A DNA stretch of 64,000 nt from Streptomyces composti (lineage in GTDB: Bacteria > Actinomycetota > Actinomycetes > Streptomycetales > Streptomycetaceae), in contig NZ_JAATEM010000026.1 of NCBI RefSeq assembly GCF_012034205.1, forward strand, positions 1 to 64,000. Reading direction: 5' to 3'. Shown here piece after piece: positions 7,690 through 15,969 of this stretch. Position numbers and translations under genes: made by a program. A model generated the notes under the pieces. That model saw only the letters and a program-made list of their open reading frames with translations. It was not told the origin of the DNA and did not search any database. How positions within the stretch are numbered: position 1 is the stretch's first letter; each line of letters opens with the position of its first letter.

Positions 7690-9384
7690 TCACTGCCGGC
7701 CGTCACCGGCGGGTCGTCGTCCATTGTCGTGCGTCCGGGAACGCAGCTCCCGACGGAGGATCTTCCCACTGGCCGTCTTCGGCAAGTCGGGCAGGATCTC
7801 CACCTGACGGGGATATTTGTAGGCGGCCAGTCTCTCCCTGCAGTGGGCGGCGAGGTCGTCCGGGTCCGCCTCGGCGCCGGGACGCAGGCTGATGTAGGCC
7901 TTGACGGTCTCCCCGCGGTAGCCGTCGGGCACGCCGACCACGGCCGCCTCGCGGACCGCGGGGTGGGTGTGGAGGACGTCCTCGACCTCGCGCGGCCACA
8001 CCTTGAAACCGGAGGCGTTGATCATGTCCTTCTTGCGGTCGACGACATAGAGCCAGCCCTGCTCGTCCATGAAGCCGATGTCGCCGGTGCGCAGCTCCCC
8101 GTCCGGGAAGGTCTCGGCGGTGGCGTCGGGCCTCCGCCAGTAGCCGGGCACCACCTGGGGGCCGCGCACCAGGATCTCGCCCGGCTCTCCGAAGGGCACC
8201 TCGGCGCCCTGCTCGTCGACGATCCGGACGACCGTGTCCGGTCCCGGCAGCCCCACCGCCAGCGTCCCGGAGGCCTCGTCGACGGGGGCCTCGAGGTGGG
8301 GCGGGACGGAGGCGCAGGGCGCGGTGCACTCGGTGAGCCCGTAGCCGTTGCGGATGTAGGGGCCGAAGCCGGCGCGGAACTTCTCCACCAGGGCGGGCGG
8401 CAGCGGGGCGCCGCCGGAGTTGATCACGTGGAAGGAGGAGAAGTGGTCGCGGGTCGCCGAGGGGTGGCCGGCCAGGGCCATGAAGGCGGTGGAGGGGCCG
8501 ACGGTGTAGTGCGGGCGGTGTTCGGCGAAGGCGTCCAGCACCACGCCGGCCTCGAAGCGGTGGGCCAGGACGAGGGTGCCGGCGCTGTTCAGGCAGGCGC
8601 CCAGCTGGCAGACCATGCCGGTGATGTGGAACAGCGGCGCGAGCGCGAAGTAGACGGGCGCCTCGGGCAGGCCCAGGCCGGTGCGCTGCCGTTCGGCGTT
8701 GTACATGATGTTGGCGTGGGTGTTGGTGGCGCCCTTGGGGGTGCCGCTGGTGCCCGAGGTGTAGCTGATGAGCGCGATGTCGCCGGGCGCCGGGTCGCGG
8801 TCCGCGGGTGCGGGCCGGCCGCTGCGGGCGGCGGTGGTGAGGTCGTCGGCGTCCGGGGCCCCGGGGAGCCGTTCGAAGGTGAGGACGCGGGTGTCGCCGC
8901 GGCTCTGGAAGTCCCGTTCGCAGCCGGTGAGCACGATCCGCACCGGTGAGCCGGCCGCGGTCTCGCGCAGATACTCCTCCCACGCCCGGTCGGCGCAGAT
9001 CAGCGCGGTGACGCCCGCGTCACGGAGGACGTGGCCGACCTCGCCCGACTTGTACATGGGGTTGACCGGGACCACGACCGCGCCGGCCTTCCAGGCGCCG
9101 AGCAGGGCGAGGACGAACAGCGGCGAGTTCTGCAGCATGATCGCCACCCGGTCGCCGCGTTCGAGCCCCCGCTCGGCGAGGTGCCCGGCGACGGAGTCGC
9201 TGAGCTCGTCGGTCTCCCGGTAGCCGAGCCGGCCGTCGAAGTAGGCGAGGAAGGTGCGGTCGGGTGCGGTCGTCACCGCCGCGCGCAGCGCGTGGACCAG
9301 GGAGCCCGCCGGTGCCACGGGTGCGCGCTGGGCCTCGGTGAGCAGGTCCAGCCAGGGCTTGGCGGCGTAGTGCGAGGCGGTCAC
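7690..9384 (-). CDS. AMP-forming acyl-CoA synthetase/ligase
   Basis: A 564-residue ANL-superfamily adenylating enzyme that activates a carboxylic acid to its CoA thioester using ATP. The P-loop-like motif YTSGTSGTPKG lies at about 208-218, followed by a YGLTE-type motif and the RTGDIGFMDEQGW hinge. The C-terminal KTASGKILRRELR contains the catalytic lysine. The GTG start overlaps the SDR stop by four bases (GTGA), showing translational coupling. Size and the fatty-acid-like N-terminal domain suggest a medium or long chain acid. The exact substrate is unknown. Confidence 0.9.
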   Translation of the reverse strand: MTASHYAAKPWLDLLTEAQRAPVAPAGSLVHALRAAVTTAPDRTFLAYFDGRLGYRETDELSDSVAGHLAERGLERGDRVAIMLQNSPLFVLALLGAWKAGAVVVPVNPMYKSGEVGHVLRDAGVTALICADRAWEEYLRETAAGSPVRIVLTGCERDFQSRGDTRVLTFERLPGAPDADDLTTAARSGRPAPADRDPAPGDIALISYTSGTSGTPKGATNTHANIMYNAERQRTGLGLPEAPVYFALAPLFHITGMVCQLGACLNSAGTLVLAHRFEAGVVLDAFAEHRPHYTVGPSTAFMALAGHPSATRDHFSSFHVINSGGAPLPPALVEKFRAGFGPYIRNGYGLTECTAPCASVPPHLEAPVDEASGTLAVGLPGPDTVVRIVDEQGAEVPFGEPGEILVRGPQVVPGYWRRPDATAETFPDGELRTGDIGFMDEQGWLYVVDRKKDMINASGFKVWPREVEDVLHTHPAVREAAVVGVPDGYRGETVKAYISLRPGAEADPDDLAAHCRERLAAYKYPRQVEILPDLPKTASGKILRRELRSRTHDNGRRPAGDGRQ

Positions 9385-10151
9385 CGGGTGGCCTCCCACT
9401 GCTGCTGGATGCGGTTCATGCCGCCGAGCCAGCGCTCGGGGTCGGCGGCGCGGGCGCGGTAGTACTCGGCGACCTCGGGGTGCGGCAGGATGAGGAAGCG
9501 GTCCTCCTCGATGCCGCGGAAGAGGGCGTCGGCCACGTCGTCCGGTTCGATGGCGGTCGGCCTGAGCACCAGGTCCCCCGCGCTGCCGCTGGCGTCGAGC
9601 ATGCCGGTGCGCACGCCCTGCGGGCAGATCGCGTGCACCTTCAGGCCGCGGTGACGGTACGTCAGGGACAGCCACTCGGCGAAGGCGTAGGCGCCGTGCT
9701 TGGTGACGCTGTAGGCGGCGGCGCCGATCATGGTGAGCAGTCCGGCGGCGGAGACGGTGGAGACGAAGCGGCCGCTGCCGCGCTCCAGCCAGCCGGGCAG
9801 CAGGGCGTGGGCGGCGCGCACGTGCGCCATCACATTGACGTCCCAGGACAGTGACCAGGCCCGCTCGTCGAGCGGCCGGCCGATGTCGGCGCCGTCGCAG
9901 CCGACGCCTGCGTTGGCGCAGTAGATGTCGACGGTGCCGCCGAGGGCGTCGCGGGCCTCGTCCACGGTCGTGGCGGCGTCGCCCGGCAGCGCGATGCCGC
10001 CGATCTCCTCGGCCACCGCCTTGGCCCCGTCGGCGTCGAGGTCGTTGACGACGACCCGCGCCCCGTGGGCGGCGAAGCGGCGGGCGAGGGCCGCTCCGAT
10101 GCCGCCCCCGGCCCCCGTGACGACCACCTTCGCACCCTGCACGGCTTCCAC
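9381..10151 (-). CDS. short-chain dehydrogenase/reductase
   Basis: A 256-residue classical SDR. The dinucleotide-binding TGAGGGIG lies near residues 10-17, the NAG-type motif (CANAGVG) near 85, and the catalytic YxxxK (YSVTK) near 150-154, preceded by the serine in VSTVSAAG. It probably oxidises a hydroxyacyl or alcohol intermediate. The GTG at 10151 is preferred because GAAGGAG lies just upstream. An upstream ATG at 10202 adds a basic, unfamily-like leader. It is the first gene of the SDR-synthetase-TetR operon, whose promoter carries an operator at 10267-10282. Confidence 0.88.
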   Translation of the reverse strand: MEAVQGAKVVVTGAGGGIGAALARRFAAHGARVVVNDLDADGAKAVAEEIGGIALPGDAATTVDEARDALGGTVDIYCANAGVGCDGADIGRPLDERAWSLSWDVNVMAHVRAAHALLPGWLERGSGRFVSTVSAAGLLTMIGAAAYSVTKHGAYAFAEWLSLTYRHRGLKVHAICPQGVRTGMLDASGSAGDLVLRPTAIEPDDVADALFRGIEEDRFLILPHPEVAEYYRARAADPERWLGGMNRIQQQWEATR

Positions 10152-10266
10152 GATCGGTCTCCTTCGGCGCGGCGTCCCAGGCGAGTTGCGCGCGGCCGCC
10201 ACCCCGGGCCCGTACGCTGTGCGGCTCGGTCGTCAAAGCCCTTTCCGGCGGTGACGCGCGCCGTCA

Positions 10267-10282
10267 GACTAACCGGTCGGTA
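10267..10282. promoter_or_regulatory. TetR-type operator, site 2
   Basis: GACTAACCGGTCGGTA keeps the ACCGGTCGGTA right half and a weaker left half of the palindrome seen at 3517. It is about 115 bases upstream of the SDR start, in the 243-base gap shared with the divergent NamZ gene, where it could autoregulate the operon that ends in tetR. Confidence 0.55.
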
Positions 10283-10394
10283 TGTCACTGGGAAGGGGTG
10301 ATCCCACGCGAGTCGGCCGCGTTCGTTCCACGGGGCCGGGGTGAGCGCTAGCGTGCATGAGCATGTCATCTGCCGGGATCACGGAGGTCACCGC

Positions 10395-11645
10395 ATGAAG
10401 CTGTCCAGACGGAACCTGCTCGCCGCCACAACCGCCGCCGCGGCGGTGAGCGCCGCACCGGCGTACGCGGTCCCCGGCCCGGGCCACGGCTCCGGACGCC
10501 GGCTGCGCACCGGGTTCGAGCGACTCGCGGCGGACGGCTACGCGCCGCTGGACGGGCAGCGGGTCGGGGTGGTCACCAACCCGACCGGCGTCACCCGCGA
10601 CGTGCGGCACATCGTCGACGTGATGCACGCCGACGACCGGGTCGACCTGATCGCCGTCTTCGGCCCCGAGCACGGCTTCCGCGGCACCGCCCAGGCGGGC
10701 GGGTCCGAGGGCCGCTACGACGACCCGGCGACCGGGCTGCCGGTCTACGACACCTACCTGAAGAGCGGTCAGCAGCTCGCCGACATCTTCACCGCGTCCG
10801 GCGTGGACACGGTGGTCTTCGACATCCAGGACGTCGGCGCCCGCTTCTACACCTACATCTGGACGATGTACGACTGCATGGAGGCGGCGCAGCTCGCCGG
10901 GAAGCGGTTCGTCGTCCTGGACCGGCCCAACCCGGTGACCGGGCGGGCGGCCCTCGGCCCGGTGCTGCACAAGGAGTTCGCCACCTTCGTCGGACGGCAG
11001 CCGATCTCGCAGGCCCACGGGATGACGGTGGCGGAGCTGGCGCAGATGTTCAACCACGAGTTCCTCGCCGCCCCGGTGCCGCTGGAGACGGTGCGCATGT
11101 CGGGATGGCGGCGCTCGGACTTCTACGACGCCTCCGGGCTGCCCTGGGTGCCGCCGAGCCCGAACATGCCGACGCCGGAGACCGCGCTGGTGTACTCGGG
11201 GACCTGCCTGTTCGAGGGGACCAACCTCTCGGAGGGGCGCGGCACCACCCGGCCGTTCGAGCTGCTCGGCGCGGAGGGCATCGACGGGCGGTGGGCGGCC
11301 GCGGCGAACGAGCTGGGGCTGCCGGGCGTGCACTTCCGCGAGGCCTACTTCACCCCGGCCTTCTCCAAGTTCCAGGACAAGACGGTCGGGGGCGTGCAGG
11401 TGCATGTGCACGACCGCGAGGCGTTCGACCCCGTGCGCACCGGCATCGGGCTGCTGATCTCGGCCAAGCGGGAGTGGAGCGGTTTCGCCTGGCGCGCGGA
11501 CAACTGGATCGACAAGCTGACCGGATCCACGCTGGTGCGGACTCTGATCGACTCGGGTGCCGGCGTGGACGAGGTGGTCGGCGCCTGGCAGGACGAGCTG
11601 CGGGAATTCCGCCGGCTGCGACGGGAGTACCTGCTGTACCGCTGA
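10395..11645 (+). CDS. Tat-exported exo-beta-N-acetylmuramidase NamZ family (DUF1343)
   Basis: A 416-residue protein with a twin-arginine signal (RRNLLAATTAAAAVSA, cleavage near residue 27) and a full DUF1343 domain. In Bacillus the family member NamZ removes N-acetylmuramic acid from peptidoglycan fragments. Conserved blocks visible here are GVVTNPTGV, VFGPEHGFRG, and the FDIQDVGARFYTY and PNPVTG motifs. It probably acts outside the membrane in muropeptide turnover or salvage. The ATG has GGAGG 9 bases upstream. A strong hairpin terminator follows at 11670. Confidence 0.85.
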   Translation: MKLSRRNLLAATTAAAAVSAAPAYAVPGPGHGSGRRLRTGFERLAADGYAPLDGQRVGVVTNPTGVTRDVRHIVDVMHADDRVDLIAVFGPEHGFRGTAQAGGSEGRYDDPATGLPVYDTYLKSGQQLADIFTASGVDTVVFDIQDVGARFYTYIWTMYDCMEAAQLAGKRFVVLDRPNPVTGRAALGPVLHKEFATFVGRQPISQAHGMTVAELAQMFNHEFLAAPVPLETVRMSGWRRSDFYDASGLPWVPPSPNMPTPETALVYSGTCLFEGTNLSEGRGTTRPFELLGAEGIDGRWAAAANELGLPGVHFREAYFTPAFSKFQDKTVGGVQVHVHDREAFDPVRTGIGLLISAKREWSGFAWRADNWIDKLTGSTLVRTLIDSGAGVDEVVGAWQDELREFRRLRREYLLYR

Positions 11646-11669
11646 GGCGGCGCCGGGCGGGAACGCGAT

Positions 11670-11705
11670 GCGGTGGCGGCCGGGGATCACCCCGGCCGCC
11701 ACCGC
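11670..11705 (+). terminator. intrinsic-type hairpin after the NamZ gene
   Basis: A perfect 16-bp GC-rich stem (left arm 11670-11685, right arm 11690-11705) closed by an ATCA loop, 24 bases after the stop codon. There is no U-tract, which is usual for Streptomyces terminators. Confidence 0.75.
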
Positions 11706-12030
11706 GTCGTCCGCGCCGTTCTGCCGCCGCGGCGCATACCGGTGCCCGCTTTCAGGAACCCGTGGCCGGTGCCGGGAGTTCTCAGGTCGGGAGTTCTCGG
11801 TCCGGACCGCGGGGTCCTCGGGGGCGCGGGAGGTGCGCCCGGCGCGTACCGCGGACCACAACTGAACCCGGGCGCACGGGGGTTGGCGCACGAGCCCCGC
11901 GGCCCGCCGATGGGGGCCATCGGAAAACAGATGGAGCCGATTCGCTTTTCGGTACGTCTATTCGGCGACGTCCTTCGACGACGCCGAACTGACCGAACGA
12001 CAGGTGCGGGTGTGACGGAGGTGCAGGACG
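11706..12030. other. gene-free stretch
   Basis: About 325 bases with no supportable gene. The GC content falls near 11930-11995 (GGAAAACAGATG, TTCGCTTTTCGG), which is the likely promoter zone for the zinc-ribbon gene. The frames crossing it in both directions are Arg/Pro/Gly-rich and shadow-like. Confidence 0.4.
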
Positions 12031-12633
12031 ATGGCCGGTTTCCGAAGTCTGGCGAGACAGGTCCGAGATCCGCGGTGCGACCTGGCACTGCGACGTTATT
12101 CGCTGCGCAAGTGCCTGGAGCGGTTCGCTCCCTATGGGCACAGGGCGACGTGGGACCATCTGTGCGCGCGGGCCGGATTCGACCCCGAGGACCGCTCCGT
12201 GGACCCAGCGCGGCTCGTGGCCGCACTGGAGGAACTGGAGGAGGCCCGGGCGGTCTGGCTGGCCTATGAGGCCGGGTTCGCCGAGCGGCGCAGGAAGGAG
12301 AAGCAGGAAGGGCTGCGCAGGCCGGGCAGCGTGGACGACTGGCACCGGATGACCTGGGGCGGCTTCGGCGTGGCCTGGTGCGACGACCCGCGGGTGCATC
12401 CGCGCGAGCCGCTGGCGGAGGTGCTGCGGCGGCTGATCACCGCGCTGGAGCGGGAACCCGGTTCGGCGTGCCCGGTGTGCCGGGGGGAACGGCTCGTCTG
12501 GCGCTACGACCTGGACCACGAGCCGTCGGCGGGCCCGGTGTGCACGGACTGCGGCATCCTGGTGCCGACGCCGGTCCTCACGCCCGAGGCGCTGGCGAAC
12601 GCGCGGCGCGCAACTCTGCTGGTGTCGGCCTGA
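12031..12633 (+). CDS. uncharacterised zinc-ribbon protein
   Basis: A 200-residue soluble protein that I do not recognise. The N-terminal two thirds are helical and highly charged (EELEEARAVWLAYEAGFAERRRKEK). The C-terminal part has paired CxxC motifs (CPVCRGE near residue 150 and CTDCG near 172), which would form one zinc ribbon. The ATG has GGAGG 10 bases upstream. It lies 165 bases before the RNA ligase on the same strand. A nucleic-acid-linked role is possible but only inferred. Confidence 0.75.
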   Translation: MAGFRSLARQVRDPRCDLALRRYSLRKCLERFAPYGHRATWDHLCARAGFDPEDRSVDPARLVAALEELEEARAVWLAYEAGFAERRRKEKQEGLRRPGSVDDWHRMTWGGFGVAWCDDPRVHPREPLAEVLRRLITALEREPGSACPVCRGERLVWRYDLDHEPSAGPVCTDCGILVPTPVLTPEALANARRATLLVSA

Positions 12634-12756
12634 ACGGTGCGGGGCGTGCGGAGGGTAGGCCGCACCCCCGCGATCGCCGGGCGGACCGCGAGCGCGAGGG
12701 AAGACCGTAGCAAGGGGTAATTCGGTCGCTCCACCCCTTTCTCCTGCGGACAGTTG

Positions 12757-12774
12757 GGTGCGATGAAACGCACC
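12757..12774. promoter_or_regulatory. inverted repeat upstream of the RNA ligase
   Basis: GGTGCG (12757-12762) and CGCACC (12769-12774) are separated by ATGAAA, with imperfect TTG and CAA extensions outside. It is 25 bases before the ligase start, so it could be an operator or a leader hairpin. Confidence 0.35.
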
Positions 12775-12798
12775 TGACAACCCGAAGGAGCGGCCTCG

Positions 12799-13866
12799 AT
12801 GTCGACGCTGCGGGTCACCGCCGAAGTACTGACCATCCACGAGCATCCCAACGCCGACGCGCTCGAGCTGGCCCAGGTGGGCCTGTACCGCGCGGTCGTC
12901 GCCAAGGGCGTGTACCGCACCGGCGACGTCGCCGTGTACATCCCCGAGCAGGCGGTGCTGCCGGCCGAGCTGATCGAGGAGCTGGGGCTGACCGGACGGC
13001 TGGCGGGCGGGAACCGCGACCGGGTGAAGGCGGTACGGCTGCGCGGTGAGCTGTCGCAGGGGATCGTGTGCCGGCCCAGGGCGCTGGCGGACGTCGATCT
13101 GGAACAGGCGGCGAAGGACGGCACGGACTTCGCGGAGCGGCTGGGGATCACCAAGTGGGTCCCGCCGGTGCCGCCGACCATGAGCGGCGAGGTGGAGTCC
13201 GCCCCTGACCTGCTGCCCTGGGTGGACATCGAGAACATCCAGCGCTACCCGGACATCTTCGCGCCGGGCGAGCCGGTCGTCCTCACCGAGAAGCTGCACG
13301 GTTCGGCCTGTCTGCTGACGTATGTCGCGGACCAGGACCGGGTGTACGTCTCCTCCAAGGGGTACGGCGCCAAGTCGCTGGCGCTCAAGGAGGATCCGCG
13401 GAATCTGTACTGGCGCGCGGTGCGCGGGCACGGGGTCGCCGAGGCGGCGGCGGAGCTGGCGGCCCGGCTGGGCGCACGGCGGGTCGGCGTCTTCGGTGAG
13501 GTGTACGGCGCCGGCGTGCAGGACCTGACCTACGGGGCGGACGGGCGGCGGGACACGCTGGGGTACGCCGTGTTCGACGTGTCCGCGGAGATCGGCGGGC
13601 AGGTGCGCTGGCTGGATGCGGGGGAACTGCTGGAGGGGAGGCTGCCGTTGGTGCCCCGGCTGTACGAGGGGCCCTATGACAGCGAGCGGGTCCTGCGGAT
13701 CGCGACGGGGCGTGAGACGGTCTCCGGCCGGGAGCTGCATCTGCGGGAGGGGGTCGTCATCCGGCCGGCGGTCGAACGCCACAGCCCTGTCACGGGGGGT
13801 CGTGCCATAGCCAAGGCGATCAGCCCCGCGTACCTGACCCGGAAGGGCGGGACGGAGTACGAGTAG
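12799..13866 (+). CDS. ATP-dependent RNA ligase, Rnl5/DraRnl (DRB0094) type
   Basis: A 355-residue protein with an N-terminal OB-like domain (about 1-120) and a nucleotidyltransferase domain. Motif I is EKLHGS with the adenylated lysine at about K165, motif III is VFGEVYG at 231-237, motif IV is EGVVIRP at 317-323, and motif V lysines are near 339 and 349. The Deinococcus relative seals 3'-OH/5'-PO4 nicks when the 3' side is RNA. All catalytic motifs are intact. The start has GAAGGAG upstream. There are no kinase/phosphatase or RtcB partners next to it. Confidence 0.85.
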   Translation: MSTLRVTAEVLTIHEHPNADALELAQVGLYRAVVAKGVYRTGDVAVYIPEQAVLPAELIEELGLTGRLAGGNRDRVKAVRLRGELSQGIVCRPRALADVDLEQAAKDGTDFAERLGITKWVPPVPPTMSGEVESAPDLLPWVDIENIQRYPDIFAPGEPVVLTEKLHGSACLLTYVADQDRVYVSSKGYGAKSLALKEDPRNLYWRAVRGHGVAEAAAELAARLGARRVGVFGEVYGAGVQDLTYGADGRRDTLGYAVFDVSAEIGGQVRWLDAGELLEGRLPLVPRLYEGPYDSERVLRIATGRETVSGRELHLREGVVIRPAVERHSPVTGGRAIAKAISPAYLTRKGGTEYE

Positions 13867-13940
13867 GCGGGCTGTCCGGCGCCTTCTCCGGTGAGCGGCA
13901 CCCCGTTCCCTTCGGGCGCCCGGCGTGGGTGCCGGCCAGG

Positions 13941-13987
13941 GGCGGGGTGCCGCTGCGCCCGCGCCGGCGGGGTGCCGCTGCGCCCGC
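13941..13987. repeat. 25-bp tandem duplication
   Basis: A 22-base GGCGGGGTGCCGCTGCGCCC-type unit is repeated identically at 13941 and 13966 between the convergent RNA ligase and soxR genes. A partial third copy, GGGTGCCGG, lies just upstream. Confidence 0.75.
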
Positions 13988-14090
13988 CCTCCGCCGCTCC
14001 CGGCCCGCCTCGCCGGCCCCCATCGCCCCAGGCGGCACGAACGCCCGCGGTCGTGGCTGCCGAGCCCCGGCCGCAGCCAGGCGGCATGCG

Positions 14091-14561
14091 TCAGCGGGTG
14101 GGCTGCTTGCGTTCGGGGAGGAGGCGGGAGCCGGTCAGGCGCTCGCCGAAGGCGTCGTCGGGGTTGGAGAGGACGCAGGTGTCCAGGGAGAGGCAGCCGC
14201 AGCCGATGCAGTCGGTGAGGTGGTCGCGGAGGCGGTTGAGCTGGGTGATGCGCTCGTCCAGTTCGGAGCGCCACGCCTGGGAGAGGCGGGCCCAGTCGTC
14301 CCGCGTGGGGGTGCGCTCCTCGGGCAGCTCGGCGAGCGCGTCGCGGATGGTGGCGAGCGGGATGCCGACCCGCTGGGCGGCGCGGATGAAGGCGACCCGG
14401 CGCAGTGTGTCGCGGCTGTAGCGGCGCTGGTTGCCGGAGGTGCGGCGGCTCTTGATCAGGCCCTTGGCCTCGTAGAAGTGCAGGGCGGAGACGGCGGCGC
14501 CGCTGCGCGCGGAGAGCTGACCGACCGTGAGCTCGTGGATCTTCTCGGGAATCTTGGGCAC
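14091..14561 (-). CDS. soxR: redox-sensitive transcriptional activator SoxR
   Basis: A 156-residue MerR-family protein. The winged HTH is at about residues 8-75 (LTVGQLSARSGAAVSALHFYEAKGLI), followed by a dimerisation helix and the [2Fe-2S] cluster ligands CIGCGCLSLDTC near 120-131, spaced exactly as in SoxR. In Streptomyces SoxR senses redox-active compounds rather than superoxide. The GTG at 14561 begins the conserved PEKIHELTVGQL core. The frame runs further upstream without a better start. Confidence 0.92.
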   Translation of the reverse strand: MPKIPEKIHELTVGQLSARSGAAVSALHFYEAKGLIKSRRTSGNQRRYSRDTLRRVAFIRAAQRVGIPLATIRDALAELPEERTPTRDDWARLSQAWRSELDERITQLNRLRDHLTDCIGCGCLSLDTCVLSNPDDAFGERLTGSRLLPERKQPTR

Positions 14562-14600
14562 CCCTCGAAGCCTACCTACTGCGAGAGGGGTCCGGCTCCG

Positions 14601-14630
14601 TTGACAGGGGGCGCGCGCACCCACCATGCT
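14601..14630 (+). promoter_or_regulatory. sigma-70-type promoter of maoC
   Basis: TTGACA at 14601-14606 and a CATGCT hexamer at 14625-14630 are 18 bases apart. The downstream edge overlaps the palindrome at 14629, so a repressor bound there would block initiation. Confidence 0.5.
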
Positions 14631-14644
14631 AAGCAGTCGCTTAG
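14629..14644. promoter_or_regulatory. TetR operator upstream of maoC
   Basis: CTAAGC-AGTC-GCTTAG is a perfect 6-bp dyad with a 4-base spacer, 40 bases before the maoC start. A related TNAGC-N4-GCTTA site lies upstream of the convergent TetR gene at 15848-15863, which points to that regulator. Confidence 0.6.
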
Positions 14645-14683
14645 ACAACAGCCCGAGGTACGCGCGCAGAGAGAGGCCGGGAC

Positions 14684-15145
14684 ATGGCAGAGCCGAGGAT
14701 CTTCACGTCCGTCGACGAGCTGAAGGCGGCGGTGGGCGAACAGCTGGGCCACACCGACTGGCTGGAGATCGACCAGAAGCGGATCGACCTGTTCGCCGAG
14801 GCCACCGGCGATCACCAGTGGATCCACGTCGACCCGGAGAAGGCCGCCGCGGGCCCCTTCGGCACGACGATCGCCCACGGCTATCTGACGCTGTCCCTGC
14901 TGCCCCTGTTCGGGCCGCAGCTGATCTCCGTGGAGGGCGTGAAGATGGGCGTCAACTACGGCACCAACAAGGTGCGCTTCCCCGCCCCCGTGCCGGTCGG
15001 CTCCCGGCTGCGCGCCACGGCGGTGATCACCGCCGTGGACGAGGTGCCGGGTGGCGTGCAGGTGACCACCGCCTTCACGGTGGAGCGCGAGGGCGGCGAC
15101 AAGCCGGTGTGCGTGGCCGAGTCGGTGGCCCGCTACTACCTGTGA
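14684..15145 (+). CDS. MaoC-family (R)-specific enoyl-CoA hydratase-like protein
   Basis: A 153-residue single hot-dog-fold hydratase. The hydratase-2 motif is visible: ATGDHQWIHVD near residues 43-53 (catalytic Asp and His) and GPFGTTIAHGYLTLSL near 60-75. It would hydrate trans-2-enoyl-CoA to (R)-3-hydroxyacyl-CoA or do the reverse. The ATG follows GAGAGGCC. It is alone on this strand and convergent with the TetR gene at 15162 that probably controls it. Confidence 0.88.
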   Translation: MAEPRIFTSVDELKAAVGEQLGHTDWLEIDQKRIDLFAEATGDHQWIHVDPEKAAAGPFGTTIAHGYLTLSLLPLFGPQLISVEGVKMGVNYGTNKVRFPAPVPVGSRLRATAVITAVDEVPGGVQVTTAFTVEREGGDKPVCVAESVARYYL

Positions 15146-15161
15146 GGCGACTGCCCGTGAC

Positions 15162-15803
15162 TCACGACCGGGAGCCGGCGTCCTTGGCCCCGACCATGCG
15201 CAGCACCAGGCCGGCGTAGAGGTCGCCGATCTCCTCCGGGGTGCGCGGCCCGTTCACGTTGAACCAGCGGGCCACGTCGATGCAGAGCGACAGCACCGCG
15301 AGCGTGGTCCCGTGGACGTCGGGCACGTCGAACTCACCCGTGCGCACGCCGTCCTCGATGATGCCGCGCACCTCGGCGTTGACCTGCTTGCGCAGGCCGA
15401 CGATCTCGGCGCGCGCCTCGGGACCGAGCGAGTCGAGCTCGTACTGCACGACCCGCGCCGTGGTGCGCCCGCCCGCGTGCCAGCGCACGAAGGAGCTCAC
15501 CGCGTCGGCGAGCCGCTCGGTCGGGCTGCCCTCGCCGCGGGCCGCGGTACGCAGGATGTGCAGGGCCTTCTCGTGCCCGATCCTGCTGATGCGGTGCAGC
15601 AGCTCTTCCTTGGTCTTGTAGTGGATGTAGAGCGCTGCCGGGCTCATCCCCGCGCGGCCCGCGATGTCCCGGGTCGTGGTGGCGTGGTAGCCCCGTTCCG
15701 CGAACGCCTCCACGGCGGCGAGCAGCAGCCGTCGGGCCGCGTCGGGCGTGACCTCGGCCCACGGCTGCACCTCGCCACCGGCCGTTTCCTCCGCCGTACT
15801 CAT
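15162..15803 (-). CDS. TetR-family regulator, probable repressor of maoC
   Basis: A 213-residue TetR protein. The HTH is at about 25-70 (AFAERGYHATTTRDIAGRAGMSPAALYIHYKTKEELL) and is followed by a TetR_C-type ligand domain. An in-frame GTG lies one codon upstream at 15806, so the start is uncertain by a codon. A degenerate copy of the maoC operator sits about 45 bases upstream, which supports autoregulation plus control of maoC. Confidence 0.88.
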   Translation of the reverse strand: MSTAEETAGGEVQPWAEVTPDAARRLLLAAVEAFAERGYHATTTRDIAGRAGMSPAALYIHYKTKEELLHRISRIGHEKALHILRTAARGEGSPTERLADAVSSFVRWHAGGRTTARVVQYELDSLGPEARAEIVGLRKQVNAEVRGIIEDGVRTGEFDVPDVHGTTLAVLSLCIDVARWFNVNGPRTPEEIGDLYAGLVLRMVGAKDAGSRS

Positions 15804-15847
15804 CACTCACCCCATTCGCTGGCAGGGACAACACCATACCGGCAAGG

Positions 15848-15863
15848 GTGAGCGAGCGCTTAG
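15848..15863. promoter_or_regulatory. TetR operator upstream of its own gene
   Basis: GTGAGC-GAGC-GCTTAG matches the maoC site (CTAAGC-N4-GCTTAG) fully in the right arm and at four of six bases in the left arm. Confidence 0.45.
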
Positions 15864-15877
15864 CGACCTCGGGGCTT

Positions 15878-15969
15878 CCGTGATCAAACGGGATCCGTGA
15901 GCCCGGAGCCTCCGTGATCCGGAAACCCCCGTGACGCCAAGCTGCCGTGATCCGGAAGCCTCCGCGGAC
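15878..15969. repeat. 17-bp tandem repeat, about five copies
   Basis: CCGTGA recurs at 15878, 15895, 15912, 15929 and 15945, with a decayed CCGCGG at 15962, giving a period of 17 (one 16). The unit consensus is CCGTGATCCGGAAGCCT. It occupies most of the gap between the TetR promoter and the end of the YiaA-like gene. Confidence 0.85.
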
